A stretch of 13,018 bases of DNA from an uncultured Collinsella sp. (lineage in GTDB: Bacteria; Actinomycetota; Coriobacteriia; Coriobacteriales; Coriobacteriaceae). A model generated the notes under the pieces. It saw nothing but the letters and a program-made list of their open reading frames with translations. It did no database searches and had not been told where the DNA came from. A program made the position numbers and the translations under genes. Positions 1 to 6,059 of this stretch are shown here, piece after piece. The stretch spans positions 1 to 13,018 of the forward strand of contig CAJLLB010000047.1 of assembly GCA_905207425.1 (NCBI GenBank). The letters run 5' to 3'. Every line of letters starts with the position of its first letter. The stretch's first letter is position 1.

Positions 1-196
1 CAGCCACTACGCCATCATGGACCAGTACAACGTCATCGTCCTGGCTCCGCAGGTTCGCACCTATTACAACGAGATGAAGGCCGACACCGACCGCCTGGGC
101 ATCACGCTGCTGTCGCCCAAGGGCAAACAGTACATCGACCTCACTAAGGATCCCAAGGGTGCCGTCGCCTGGATCGAGGAAAACCTCAAGGCATAA
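1..196 (+). CDS. PTS lactose/cellobiose-type EIIB domain, C-terminal end (5' truncated by window)
   Basis: Partial gene: the frame is open from base 2 and ends at TAA 194-196, giving 64 visible residues. The residues follow the C-terminus of the EIICB gene at 1736-3514 almost position for position (shared stretches IMDQY, VIVLAPQVR, MKADTDRLGI, YIDLT, DP.GA), so this is a paralogous EIIB domain. An EIIB domain carries phosphate on a cysteine and passes it to the incoming sugar. That cysteine lies upstream of the window. Whether this is a free EIIB or the tail of a second EIICB fusion cannot be seen, but similarity to the fused paralogue favours a second EIICB. A strong terminator follows 32 bp later. 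Confidence 0.9.
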   Translation, partial: SHYAIMDQYNVIVLAPQVRTYYNEMKADTDRLGITLLSPKGKQYIDLTKDPKGAVAWIEENLKA

Positions 197-225
197 GACG
201 CTGACGCCACCTGCCGCTCGCAGAC

Positions 226-272
226 AAAAAATGGCCCGTGCATCGATGCGTGATGCGCGGGCCATTTTGTTT
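226..272 (+). terminator. Rho-independent terminator after the first PTS gene
   Basis: An 11-bp perfect stem (AAAATGGCCCG, 228-238, with CGGGCCATTTT, 258-268) is followed by TTTTGTTT. The A-run on the 5' side (226-231) and the T-run on the 3' side make it usable on either strand. It ends the upstream PTS unit and may also stop transcription coming from the lacI side. Confidence 0.85.
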
Positions 273-291
273 AGACCGCACCCGCCCTCCT

Positions 292-356
292 GTTCATCTC
301 AATCTGTAACATCTAGCCGAGTCTTTGGATCCTAGCTGTTACAGATCGAGACAAAC
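292..356. repeat. Dyad repeat unit 1 (25-nt loop)
   Basis: Imperfect inverted repeat with 20-nt arms at 292-311 and 337-356 (17 of 20 positions complementary; core ATCTGTAACA / TGTTACAGAT) around a 25-nt centre. Closely related to units at 375-436, 5097-5165 and 5184-5240. As RNA it would form a long stem-loop. No function is known to me. It sits in the gap between the 3' ends of two convergent genes. Confidence 0.85.
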
Positions 357-374
357 AGAACGCCCGAGCAGAAA

Positions 375-436
375 TATCTCAATCTGTAATATTTAGCTGA
401 GTTTTTCGGTCCTAACTGTTACAGATTGAGACGAAC
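375..436. repeat. Dyad repeat unit 2 (25-nt loop)
   Basis: Second unit of the left module: arms 377-391 and 417-431 (TCTCAATCTGTAATA with TGTTACAGATTGAGA, one mismatch) around a 25-nt centre that resembles that of unit 1 (shared TTAG/CTAG, GAGT and TCCTA). The distance from the TGTTACA of unit 1 to that of unit 2 is 80 nt. It ends 14 bp short of the lacI stop codon. Confidence 0.85.
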
Positions 437-449
437 GGGCCGAAAAACC

Positions 450-1460
450 CTACGCCCGCAGGTCCTTTACGCTGGAACGTTCGACCAACACGCCCGAGAC
501 GAGCGTACGGCTTCTGGAGCTCGGAGCTTCTAGGCCCGCAACGACCTCGTTGAGCGCACGGACGCCCAGCTCGCGGTGGCGAAACTTCACCGACGTCAGA
601 ATCGAGTTGGGAATCGTCTTGTAAAGCTCGTCATCAAAGCCGATCACGGACACATCATCGGGCACACTCAGACCCTTGTCACGTAGAGCCATCATCACGC
701 CGTTTGCCATGCAGTCGTTAGCAGCGAGGACCGCCGTGCAATCGGGTTTATCGGCAAGCACAAGGCCAGCGGCATAGCCACTATCCGCATTCCAATCGCC
801 TTGCAGAGGCTCGGGCGGCTCAATGCCACGCGCCTCGAGCGCCGCTCGCCAGCCTTTCATTCGGCACTGGCTCGACAGCGACTCTTTCTTACCCGAAACG
901 AAGTACACGTTCTTGTGCCCGTGGTTCAAGAAGTACTCGCACGCCATGCGCGCGCCGCCCTCTTGATCGTCACTGACGGTGGAGCAGGTAGGATGTTCCA
1001 TTGGTGTGATAATCACCGTCTTGAGGTCTTTCGGCGCCTCAAAGGTATCAAAGTCATCGACCATCTGACGCAGGTTGAAGATCATGCCATCAACAGGCAG
1101 CTGCGACATCCTGCGCGCCGCATCGGCAAGGGTCATCTTCTCCCCAGCGCGCTTTTTGATCATCGTGAGAGCAAAGCCTCGCTCTTCGGCGGCATCGGCG
1201 ATACCGTCAATCATGTCCACGGCGCCGCCCGACAAGTGAAACATCACCACGCCGATGCACCCGTAACGGCCCAACTTGAGTGAACGCGCGGCAAAGTTGG
1301 TTCGAAACCCGAGCGCCTCCATGGCCGCATGGACCTTATCGCGCGTCGACTCTCGCACGCTATCAGGCTCGTTGATCACGCGCGACACCGTCTTGAGAGA
1401 AACACCCGCGGCAACTGCCACATCGTTCATTGAGACATTTTTCTTGTCCATCGTTGCCAC
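450..1460 (-). CDS. LacI-family transcriptional repressor of the lactose-type operon
   Basis: A DNA-binding repressor expected to release its operator when a sugar ligand binds. The N-terminal HTH and hinge are classic for LacI/GalR (SMNDVAVAAGVSLKTVSRVI near residues 10-29, then the ARSLK hinge helix). The rest is a periplasmic-binding-protein-like sensor domain ending VSVIGFDDE...SVKFRHRELG. About 336 residues, normal for the family. The start is chosen at GTG 1460-1458 because GGAG lies 5 nt upstream; ATG 1451-1449 (MDKK) is an alternative with poorer spacing, and the more upstream TTG at 1529 has no ribosome binding site. It is transcribed away from the EIICB gene with the palindrome 1611-1634 between them, so it most likely regulates both directions. 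The sensed ligand is unknown. Confidence 0.93.
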   Translation of the reverse strand: MATMDKKNVSMNDVAVAAGVSLKTVSRVINEPDSVRESTRDKVHAAMEALGFRTNFAARSLKLGRYGCIGVVMFHLSGGAVDMIDGIADAAEERGFALTMIKKRAGEKMTLADAARRMSQLPVDGMIFNLRQMVDDFDTFEAPKDLKTVIITPMEHPTCSTVSDDQEGGARMACEYFLNHGHKNVYFVSGKKESLSSQCRMKGWRAALEARGIEPPEPLQGDWNADSGYAAGLVLADKPDCTAVLAANDCMANGVMMALRDKGLSVPDDVSVIGFDDELYKTIPNSILTSVKFRHRELGVRALNEVVAGLEAPSSRSRTLVSGVLVERSSVKDLRA

Positions 1461-1597
1461 TACTTCTCCAGTCGGTTTTGCATCGCTTGTTTTTTGTGTT
1501 CTAGCATACACTACCTGCCCAACTGACAAATCAGCCGTTTATCGGACAATATCGACCGTTCACCCGTAAATCCTTGTTGCTCTTCCAAAAATGTCTT

Positions 1598-1634
1598 ACG
1601 TTGTCATTAACGAAATGACAACGTTGTCATTTCG
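1598..1634. promoter_or_regulatory. LacI-type operator: 24-bp perfect palindrome plus third half-site
   Basis: Bases 1611-1634 form a perfect palindrome centred on CG (half CGAAATGACAAC). A further half-site TTGTCATT at 1601-1608 pairs with AATGACAA at 1614-1621, so three half-sites lie in a row (1601, 1614, 1624), and ACGTTGTCATT occurs twice with a 23-bp offset. A central CpG in an AT-flanked palindrome is typical of LacI/GalR operators. It lies about 100 bp before the EIICB start and 150 bp before the repressor start. Confidence 0.85.
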
Positions 1635-1639
1635 CAATG

Positions 1640-1658
1640 CCTTCCTTACCCAGGAAGG
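1640..1658 (+). promoter_or_regulatory. Short hairpin in the EIICB leader
   Basis: CCTTCC (1640-1645) and GGAAGG (1653-1658) form a 6-bp stem with a 7-nt loop just after the operator and 77 bp before the gene. It is not followed by a T-run. It could stabilise the 5' end of the mRNA; a chance origin is possible. Confidence 0.35.
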
Positions 1659-1735
1659 TTTCCGGGCAGTCCTGACCATCCATCGACGACCAGTTCCATC
1701 CACATGCATCGCGCATCAAGCAGCAAAGGAGCTCT

Positions 1736-3514
1736 ATGGACGCCATCGTAAAGATGCTCGAAAAGCATCAACCGTTCTTTGAGAAGATCTCGAGGAACAT
1801 CTACCTCCAGGCCATCAAGGACGGATTCCTTGGGTGCATGCCCATCGTCCTTACCTCTTCGATCTTTCTGCTGATCGCCACGCTTCCCGGCGTAGTCGGC
1901 ATCACGCTGCCCCAGCCGCTCATCGACTGGTGCAACAAGCTCTACAACTTCACCATGGGCGTCATGGGCATCATGGTTGCCGGCACCACCGCCAAGAACT
2001 TCACGGCATCCATGAACCGTCGCATGCCCGCCGGCAAAGTGCTCAACGACGGTTCCACCATGGTGGCCGCCCAGTGCAGCATGCTTTTGCTCGCCGTTAC
2101 GCAGTTCACCACCAAGTTCGACGGCTCCGAGCTTTCGGTCTTCGATTGCACCAGCATGGGTACGCGCGGTCTGTTCTCGGCCTATATCGCCGCGTTCATT
2201 ACCGTGTGGGTTTATAAGTTCTGCGTCTCGCGCGATCTGACCATTAAGCTGCCCAAGGAGGTCCCGGGCGCCATCGCTCAGAACTTCCGCGACATCATCC
2301 CCTTTGGCGGCGCCGTCATCATCTGCGGCATCATCGATGTGGTTGTGCGCAACCTCATGGGCGTTCCGTTCTCCGAGCTGCTCATCAAGCTGCTCTCCCC
2401 GCTCTTTACCGCTGCAGAAACCTATCCTGGCCTTATCCTTATCCAGGCAGCCACCGCGTTCTTCTGGTTCATCGGCGTCCACGGCCCCTCGATCGTCCAG
2501 CCGGGCATCGACCCCATCCGTCTTGCCAACCAGGCCGAGAACCTGCAGGTTCTGCTGGCCGGTGGCCACCCCGCCCACTCCCTCACCTTTAACATGTCGC
2601 TCGTAGGTGAGTTCGGCGGCACCGGCGCCACCTTCATCGTGCCGCTTCTGCTGATTCTCTTTATGAAGTCCAAGCAGCTCAAAGCCGTCGGTAAGGCCTC
2701 GATTGTTCCTGTTGCCTTTGCCGTCAACGAACCGCTGCTCTTTGGCGCGCCGATGATCCTTAACCCCTACATGCTCATCCCCTTTGTTGCCGCCGGCTGC
2801 GTCAACGTGAGCGTTGCCAAGTTCTTTATCGATAACGTAGGCATGAACGGCTTCTCCTTCGTGGTGCCTTGGGCCACCCCCGCCCCCATCGGCATCTTCA
2901 TCACCACGAACTTCCAGCTTATCGCCCTGGTATTTGTCGCGATCATCATCTTACTGGACGCCATCATCTACCTGCCGTTCTTGAAGGCATACGATAAGCT
3001 GCTCTGCGACCAGGAGGCCGAGCGCGCCGCCGAGCTGGGTCTCGAGTCCAATGGTGCCGCTGCCATCGCCGCCGACGCCTCTGCGCCCGCTGTCGAGCAG
3101 GCCACCGCTTCCGTCGAGACGACCGCCGCTGCCGCCGAAAGCAAGCCTGTCGCCGATCAGCCCGAGCCTGCCGCCGACGCATCCGCTAAGAAGGATGTCG
3201 ACGGCCTGAAGGTCCTCGTCCTGTGCGCCGGTGCCGGCACCTCTGCCATGCTTGCCAACGCCATCAAGGAAGGTGCCGCGCAGACCGGAGAGAACATCGC
3301 TTCCTCCGCAGGCGCCTATGGTCAGCACACTGCCATCATGGATCAGTACGACGTTATCGTGCTTGCCCCGCAGGTTCGTAGCTACTACAACGACATGAAG
3401 GCCGACACCGATCGCCTGGGCATTAAGCTGCTCGCCCCGCGCGGTAAGGAATATATCGACCTTACTCGCGACCCCGCCGGCGCCATTAAGTGGCTCCGCG
3501 AGAACCTCGACTAG
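1736..3514 (+). CDS. lacE: Lactose-type PTS transporter EIICB (LacE-like)
   Basis: Membrane permease that takes up a beta-galactoside and phosphorylates it. The opening (PFFEKISRNIYLQAIKDGF), the FFWFIGVHGPSIV segment (His249) and NEPLLFGAPMILNP (Glu332) are hallmarks of the lactose/cellobiose EIIC family. The multi-helix EIIC covers about residues 1-420, an Ala/Pro/Glu-rich linker about 425-488, and EIIB 491-592, whose phospho-cysteine is Cys497 in LVLCAGAGTSAMLANA. Length (592) and C-to-B order match LacE of lactic acid bacteria. The start has AAAGGAG at 1725-1731. It is followed 76 bp later by the lacG-like gene, which supports lactose or a related beta-galactoside as substrate. EIIA is not encoded here and must come from elsewhere. 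Its EIIB tail is nearly duplicated at 1-196. A chitobiose or cellobiose substrate is the alternative. Confidence 0.9.
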   Translation: MDAIVKMLEKHQPFFEKISRNIYLQAIKDGFLGCMPIVLTSSIFLLIATLPGVVGITLPQPLIDWCNKLYNFTMGVMGIMVAGTTAKNFTASMNRRMPAGKVLNDGSTMVAAQCSMLLLAVTQFTTKFDGSELSVFDCTSMGTRGLFSAYIAAFITVWVYKFCVSRDLTIKLPKEVPGAIAQNFRDIIPFGGAVIICGIIDVVVRNLMGVPFSELLIKLLSPLFTAAETYPGLILIQAATAFFWFIGVHGPSIVQPGIDPIRLANQAENLQVLLAGGHPAHSLTFNMSLVGEFGGTGATFIVPLLLILFMKSKQLKAVGKASIVPVAFAVNEPLLFGAPMILNPYMLIPFVAAGCVNVSVAKFFIDNVGMNGFSFVVPWATPAPIGIFITTNFQLIALVFVAIIILLDAIIYLPFLKAYDKLLCDQEAERAAELGLESNGAAAIAADASAPAVEQATASVETTAAAAESKPVADQPEPAADASAKKDVDGLKVLVLCAGAGTSAMLANAIKEGAAQTGENIASSAGAYGQHTAIMDQYDVIVLAPQVRSYYNDMKADTDRLGIKLLAPRGKEYIDLTRDPAGAIKWLRENLD

Positions 3515-3529
3515 TTTCCTCCCTCTGTT

Positions 3530-3556
3530 GGTGCCCGGATCCCCAGTTCGGGCACC
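3530..3556 (+). promoter_or_regulatory. Intercistronic hairpin between EIICB and lacG
   Basis: GGTGCCCG (3530-3537) pairs perfectly with CGGGCACC (3549-3556) across an 11-nt loop. The following bases TCTCCCTATT are not a T-run, so it is more likely an mRNA-stabilising or differential-expression hairpin within an operon than a full terminator. Confidence 0.55.
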
Positions 3557-3590
3557 TCTCCCTATTCGTATCCCACAGAAAGGATGACTC

Positions 3591-5012
3591 ATGACCAACC
3601 CCATGCAGTTCCCCGACGGCTTTGTCTTTGGCGGCGCCACCGCTGCTTACCAGGTTGAGGGCGAGACCCGTACGCACGGCAAGGGCAAAGTGCCCTGGGA
3701 CGATTTCCTGGCAGCCCAGGGTCGCTTCTCCCCCGATCCTGCAAGCGACTTCTACAACAAATATCCGGTCGATATCGATTTGTGCCAGCGCTTTGGCATT
3801 AACGGCATTCGCGTCTCCATCGCTTGGAGCCGCATCTTCCCCAGTGGCACCGGCGAGATTAACCCCGAGGGTGTCGCTTTCTATCACGAGCTTTTCGCCA
3901 CCTGCAACAAAGCTGGCGTTATCCCCTATGTCACGCTCGATCACTTCGATACGCCCGAGGCCTTTTACCAGAACGGCGGCGAGGGTTTCCTGACGCGCGC
4001 GACGATCGACGCCTTCGTCGAGTACGCCAAGTTCTGCTTTGCCGAGTTCACCGAGGTCAAGCACTGGTTCACGTTTAACGAGATTCCCGCAACCGCCGAG
4101 GGCAGCTTTATCGTCGGCAACTGGCCGCACGGCGAGAAGTACCGCCTGGACAAGGCCTTCCAGCTCATGCACAACATGATGGTGGCCCACGCCAAGGCTG
4201 TCGTCGCCTTCCATGAGGGCGGCTTTGAGGGCGAGATCGGCATTGTCCAGAACCTGGAGCCCAAGTATCCCCTCGACCCCAACAACGCCGCCGACTGCGA
4301 GGCAGCTCGCATGGCCGACGTCATCAACAACCGCTGGGTACTCGACGCCACCTTCCGCGGCCACTATGCAGCCGACACCATGGAGGCTGCGACCAAGCTG
4401 GCCCATATCGCCGGCGGCGAGCTCGACGTCCGCGACGAGGACATCGCCGCGCTGACCGCCGCGCTCCCCTACAACGATTGCCTGGGCGTCAACACCTACA
4501 AGTGCCAGTTCCTGCGTGCCGCCGAGGGCGAAAACGACATCAACCACAATGGCACCGGCGACAAGGGCTCCTCGCGCTGGTTCCTCAAGGGCGTGGGCGA
4601 GTCATGCGTGCGCGAAGGCGTACCCACCACCGATTGGGACTGGATCATCTATCCCGAGGGCCTCTACGACCTGCTGCTGCGCATTAAGAACGATTACCCC
4701 AACTACAAGAAGATCTACATCACCGAGAACGGCATGGGCTATAAGGACGACTTCGAGGATGGCTTTATCGACGACGCCCCTCGCATCGACTACATGCGTC
4801 AACATCTCGCATGGATCCTCAAGGCAATCGACGGCGGCGTAAACGTCGACGGCTACTTTGTGTGGTCGCTGCAGGACCAGTTCTCCTGGACCAACGGCTA
4901 TAACAAACGTTACGGCCTGTTCTACATCGACTTTGAGACCCAGAAGCGCTATCCCAAGGCGAGCGCGTACTGGTACAAGAACGTCGCGGAGACCGGCCTG
5001 CTCATGGCCTAG
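3591..5012 (+). CDS. lacG: 6-phospho-beta-galactosidase, GH1 (LacG-like)
   Basis: Cytoplasmic retaining glycosidase that cleaves the phosphorylated disaccharide delivered by the PTS, e.g. lactose-6-phosphate to galactose-6-phosphate and glucose. It is a complete GH1 protein: FGGATAAYQVEG near the N-terminus, acid/base Glu164 in TFNE, nucleophile Glu379 in YITENG. Ser432, Lys439 and Tyr441 in the FSWTNGYNKRYG segment have the spacing of the LacG phosphate-binding Ser428/Lys435/Tyr437. Length 473 (LacG about 470) and the whole C-terminus (DFETQKRYPK, SAYWYK) resemble lactococcal LacG more than BglA-type 6-phospho-beta-glucosidases, and Trp433 following the Ser agrees with galacto-specificity. 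AGGA at 3581-3584 sits 6 nt from ATG. Co-transcribed with EIICB. A 6-phospho-beta-glucosidase is the main alternative. Confidence 0.9.
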   Translation: MTNPMQFPDGFVFGGATAAYQVEGETRTHGKGKVPWDDFLAAQGRFSPDPASDFYNKYPVDIDLCQRFGINGIRVSIAWSRIFPSGTGEINPEGVAFYHELFATCNKAGVIPYVTLDHFDTPEAFYQNGGEGFLTRATIDAFVEYAKFCFAEFTEVKHWFTFNEIPATAEGSFIVGNWPHGEKYRLDKAFQLMHNMMVAHAKAVVAFHEGGFEGEIGIVQNLEPKYPLDPNNAADCEAARMADVINNRWVLDATFRGHYAADTMEAATKLAHIAGGELDVRDEDIAALTAALPYNDCLGVNTYKCQFLRAAEGENDINHNGTGDKGSSRWFLKGVGESCVREGVPTTDWDWIIYPEGLYDLLLRIKNDYPNYKKIYITENGMGYKDDFEDGFIDDAPRIDYMRQHLAWILKAIDGGVNVDGYFVWSLQDQFSWTNGYNKRYGLFYIDFETQKRYPKASAYWYKNVAETGLLMA

Positions 5013-5033
5013 TTTCCGCCGCATACCCCTGTC

Positions 5034-5080
5034 GGCCGCATGCGAATCCCTCCACGGGTTCGCATGCGGCCTTTTTGTTT
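5034..5080 (+). terminator. Rho-independent terminator of the lac operon
   Basis: A 13-bp perfect stem (GGCCGCATGCGAA, 5034-5046, with TTCGCATGCGGCC, 5059-5071), further closed by CCC/GGG inside, is followed by TTTTTGTTTT. It begins 21 bp after the lacG stop. Confidence 0.93.
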
Positions 5081-5096
5081 TCGCGCGGGTCGGCAG

Positions 5097-5165
5097 CCGT
5101 TTGTCTAAATCTGTAACATCAAGTCGAGTTTTTTGCCTCTACCTGTTACAAATCAAGACAAACGG
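5097..5165. repeat. Dyad repeat unit 3 (25-nt loop)
   Basis: Arms at 5097-5118 and 5144-5165 (left begins CCGTTTGTCT, right ends AGACAAACGG; both carry TGTAACA/TGTTACA) around a 25-nt centre. Same family as units 1 and 2. It lies just after the lac terminator. Confidence 0.85.
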
Positions 5166-5183
5166 GAATCACTCTGCCGAAAC

Positions 5184-5240
5184 GTCTCAATCTGTAACAG
5201 ATATCTGCTCAAATCGAGTCTAGGTGTTACAGATTGAGTT
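5184..5240. repeat. Dyad repeat unit 4 (25-nt loop)
   Basis: A perfect 14-bp inverted repeat, CTCAATCTGTAACA (5186-5199) and TGTTACAGATTGAG (5225-5238), around a 25-nt centre. The TGTTACA of this unit is 81 nt after that of unit 3, almost the same spacing as units 1 to 2, so a two-dyad module is repeated. It ends 20 bp before the start codon of the next reading frame. Confidence 0.85.
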
Positions 5241-5260
5241 TTTGATTTGGGAGGTTGAGG

Positions 5261-5483
5261 ATGGGGGATCGCGTGCCGAAAGCATGGTCCCCGGATAAAA
5301 AAGCTCGCCGGCCAGGCCGAAGACATGGCCCACATCAAGGCAGACCTTTGCCCCTGCTCGCCCGAGCAAAAAGTCATGCCCCTCGATGCGCTCTGCCAGT
5401 CCGGCACCGAGACCCCGCAATGGCGGTGGGATGTGCTGGTCGGAGAGGGCGACCCGCTCTACTGCAAGTCCCGAGAGATCTAA
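5261..5483 (+). pseudogene. 73-codon hypothetical gene, frameshifted in an A-run
   Basis: ATG 5261 has an excellent ribosome site (GGGAGG, 5249-5254, 6 nt away). The frame reads MGDRVPKAWSPDKK and then meets six A bases at 5297-5302. Dropping one A joins it to a second open frame (LAGQAEDMAHIKADLCPCSP ... ending LVGEGDPLYCKSREI) with plausible codon use and stop TAA 5481-5483. Uncorrected, the first frame runs on into an Arg/Pro-rich, non-protein-like stretch to 5503. The restored product is 73 residues with four cysteines (30, 32, 45, 68). I do not recognise the family. It is either a broken gene, a sequencing error in a homopolymer, or a gene relying on slippage. Confidence 0.6.
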
Positions 5484-5512
5484 GTATCCGCTGCAAGGTA
5501 TAAGAACGAATT

Positions 5513-5538
5513 GGAGCCCTGGTACATACCGGGGCTCC
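5513..5538. terminator. Hairpin after the frameshifted ORF (possible weak terminator)
   Basis: GGAGCCC (5513-5519) pairs with GGGCTCC (5532-5538); the stem continues inward through a U-G wobble with GGT/ACC to a 4-nt loop, about 11 bp in all. There is no T-run on either side. It lies between the plus-strand ORF and the 3' end of the minus-strand membrane-protein gene. Confidence 0.45.
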
Positions 5539-5570
5539 TCGTGGTAGTGGCTGTCTAATGAATCTGGTGG

Positions 5571-5915
5571 CTAGGCCTCTTCGCCGCCACTGGATTCAGT
5601 TACCGTTTCCTCCTCACTATGTTGCGTCTCTCTCGTAGCCTCATCAACTTCTGTTGACGAATGTGCCTCTTCGTATACTTCGATGTTCGCCTTGAGCATG
5701 GTTGCACTCTGTTCAGCAAGAGCGATCTTCCTCTGGTGCTTGTCGTAGGCATACAGTCCGATTCCACCTGCGACTAGCGTGGCTACAGAACCGATTACTC
5801 CACCCTGGATTCTTCCAACGGAAATCCCGCCCGCTCTGATATTGCTGATCAGCGCCTGAGGCCCACCGAGCTCTTTCGCCAGATGCGACAATTGCGCATA
5901 GTCCCAAGTCGTCAT
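5571..5915 (-). CDS. Small membrane protein with Gly-rich helix and acidic tail (unknown function)
   Basis: 114 residues from ATG 5915-5913, chosen because GAGGA lies 7 nt upstream; a GTG at 5939 would add eight residues without a better ribosome site. I do not recognise the family. What can be seen: an N-terminal amphipathic part, one likely transmembrane helix at about residues 38-57 (GGVIGSVATLVAGGIGLYAY, with glycine-zipper spacing), then a charged segment starting DKHQRK, and a tail very rich in Glu/Ser/Thr. The Lys/Arg after the helix suggests the acidic tail is in the cytoplasm. It is divergent from the XRE-type regulator across a 130-bp region with operator-like repeats, so it is probably controlled by it. 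A prophage or small toxin-like membrane protein is possible but unproven. Confidence 0.7.
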   Translation of the reverse strand: MTTWDYAQLSHLAKELGGPQALISNIRAGGISVGRIQGGVIGSVATLVAGGIGLYAYDKHQRKIALAEQSATMLKANIEVYEEAHSSTEVDEATRETQHSEEETVTESSGGEEA

Positions 5916-5998
5916 TGCCTTTTCCTCACTTTCTTTCACTTCAGCACCGCTTCCACTGGGGTGCTCACTTTCGACAGTGCTATCATGCCATCGGTAAA

Positions 5999-6059
5999 TA
6001 AGACGGTATATGTCCTATAATTGTCTTATCTGTTGTTAATGAGGAATGATTAAGACAAT
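5999..6059. promoter_or_regulatory. Promoter/operator region of the XRE-type regulator
   Basis: A TATAAT box at 6016-6021 overlaps ATTGTCTTA (6020-6028), whose perfect complement TAAGACAAT occurs at 6051-6059, and a third partial copy TAAGAC is at 5999-6004. The three half-sites flank and overlap the -10 box and the start codon, as expected for autorepression by a helix-turn-helix protein. No good -35 box is seen. A separate 6-bp hairpin (AGCACC 5943-5948, GGTGCT 5960-5965) lies in the leader of the divergent gene. Confidence 0.55.

Noticed and set aside
450..1529. Longer LacI-type repressor starting at TTG 1529
   Set aside because: No ribosome site and 23 extra residues before the usual LacI N-terminus; GTG 1460 or ATG 1451 fit better.
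1646..2578. 310-codon open frame opposite the PTS EIICB gene
   Set aside because: Antisense frame of a high-GC gene; His/Gly/Asp-rich, no ribosome site, no domain. The plus-strand EIICB is unmistakable.
3486..4547. 353-codon open frame opposite lacG
   Set aside because: Shadow of a GC-rich gene with all GH1 catalytic motifs on the other strand.
292..5240. Dyad repeats as a CRISPR array
   Set aside because: Only two units per cluster, repeats are palindromic over most of their length with related rather than unique centres, and no cas genes are nearby.
5153..5407. Minus-strand 84-codon frame across the dyad repeats
   Set aside because: It translates through the palindromic repeat and has no ribosome site; the plus strand carries the better supported, though broken, frame.
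5500..5570. Possible tRNA or attachment site around the GGAGCCC hairpin
   Set aside because: No cloverleaf arms or T-loop consensus could be found, and no second copy of the sequence is visible in the window.
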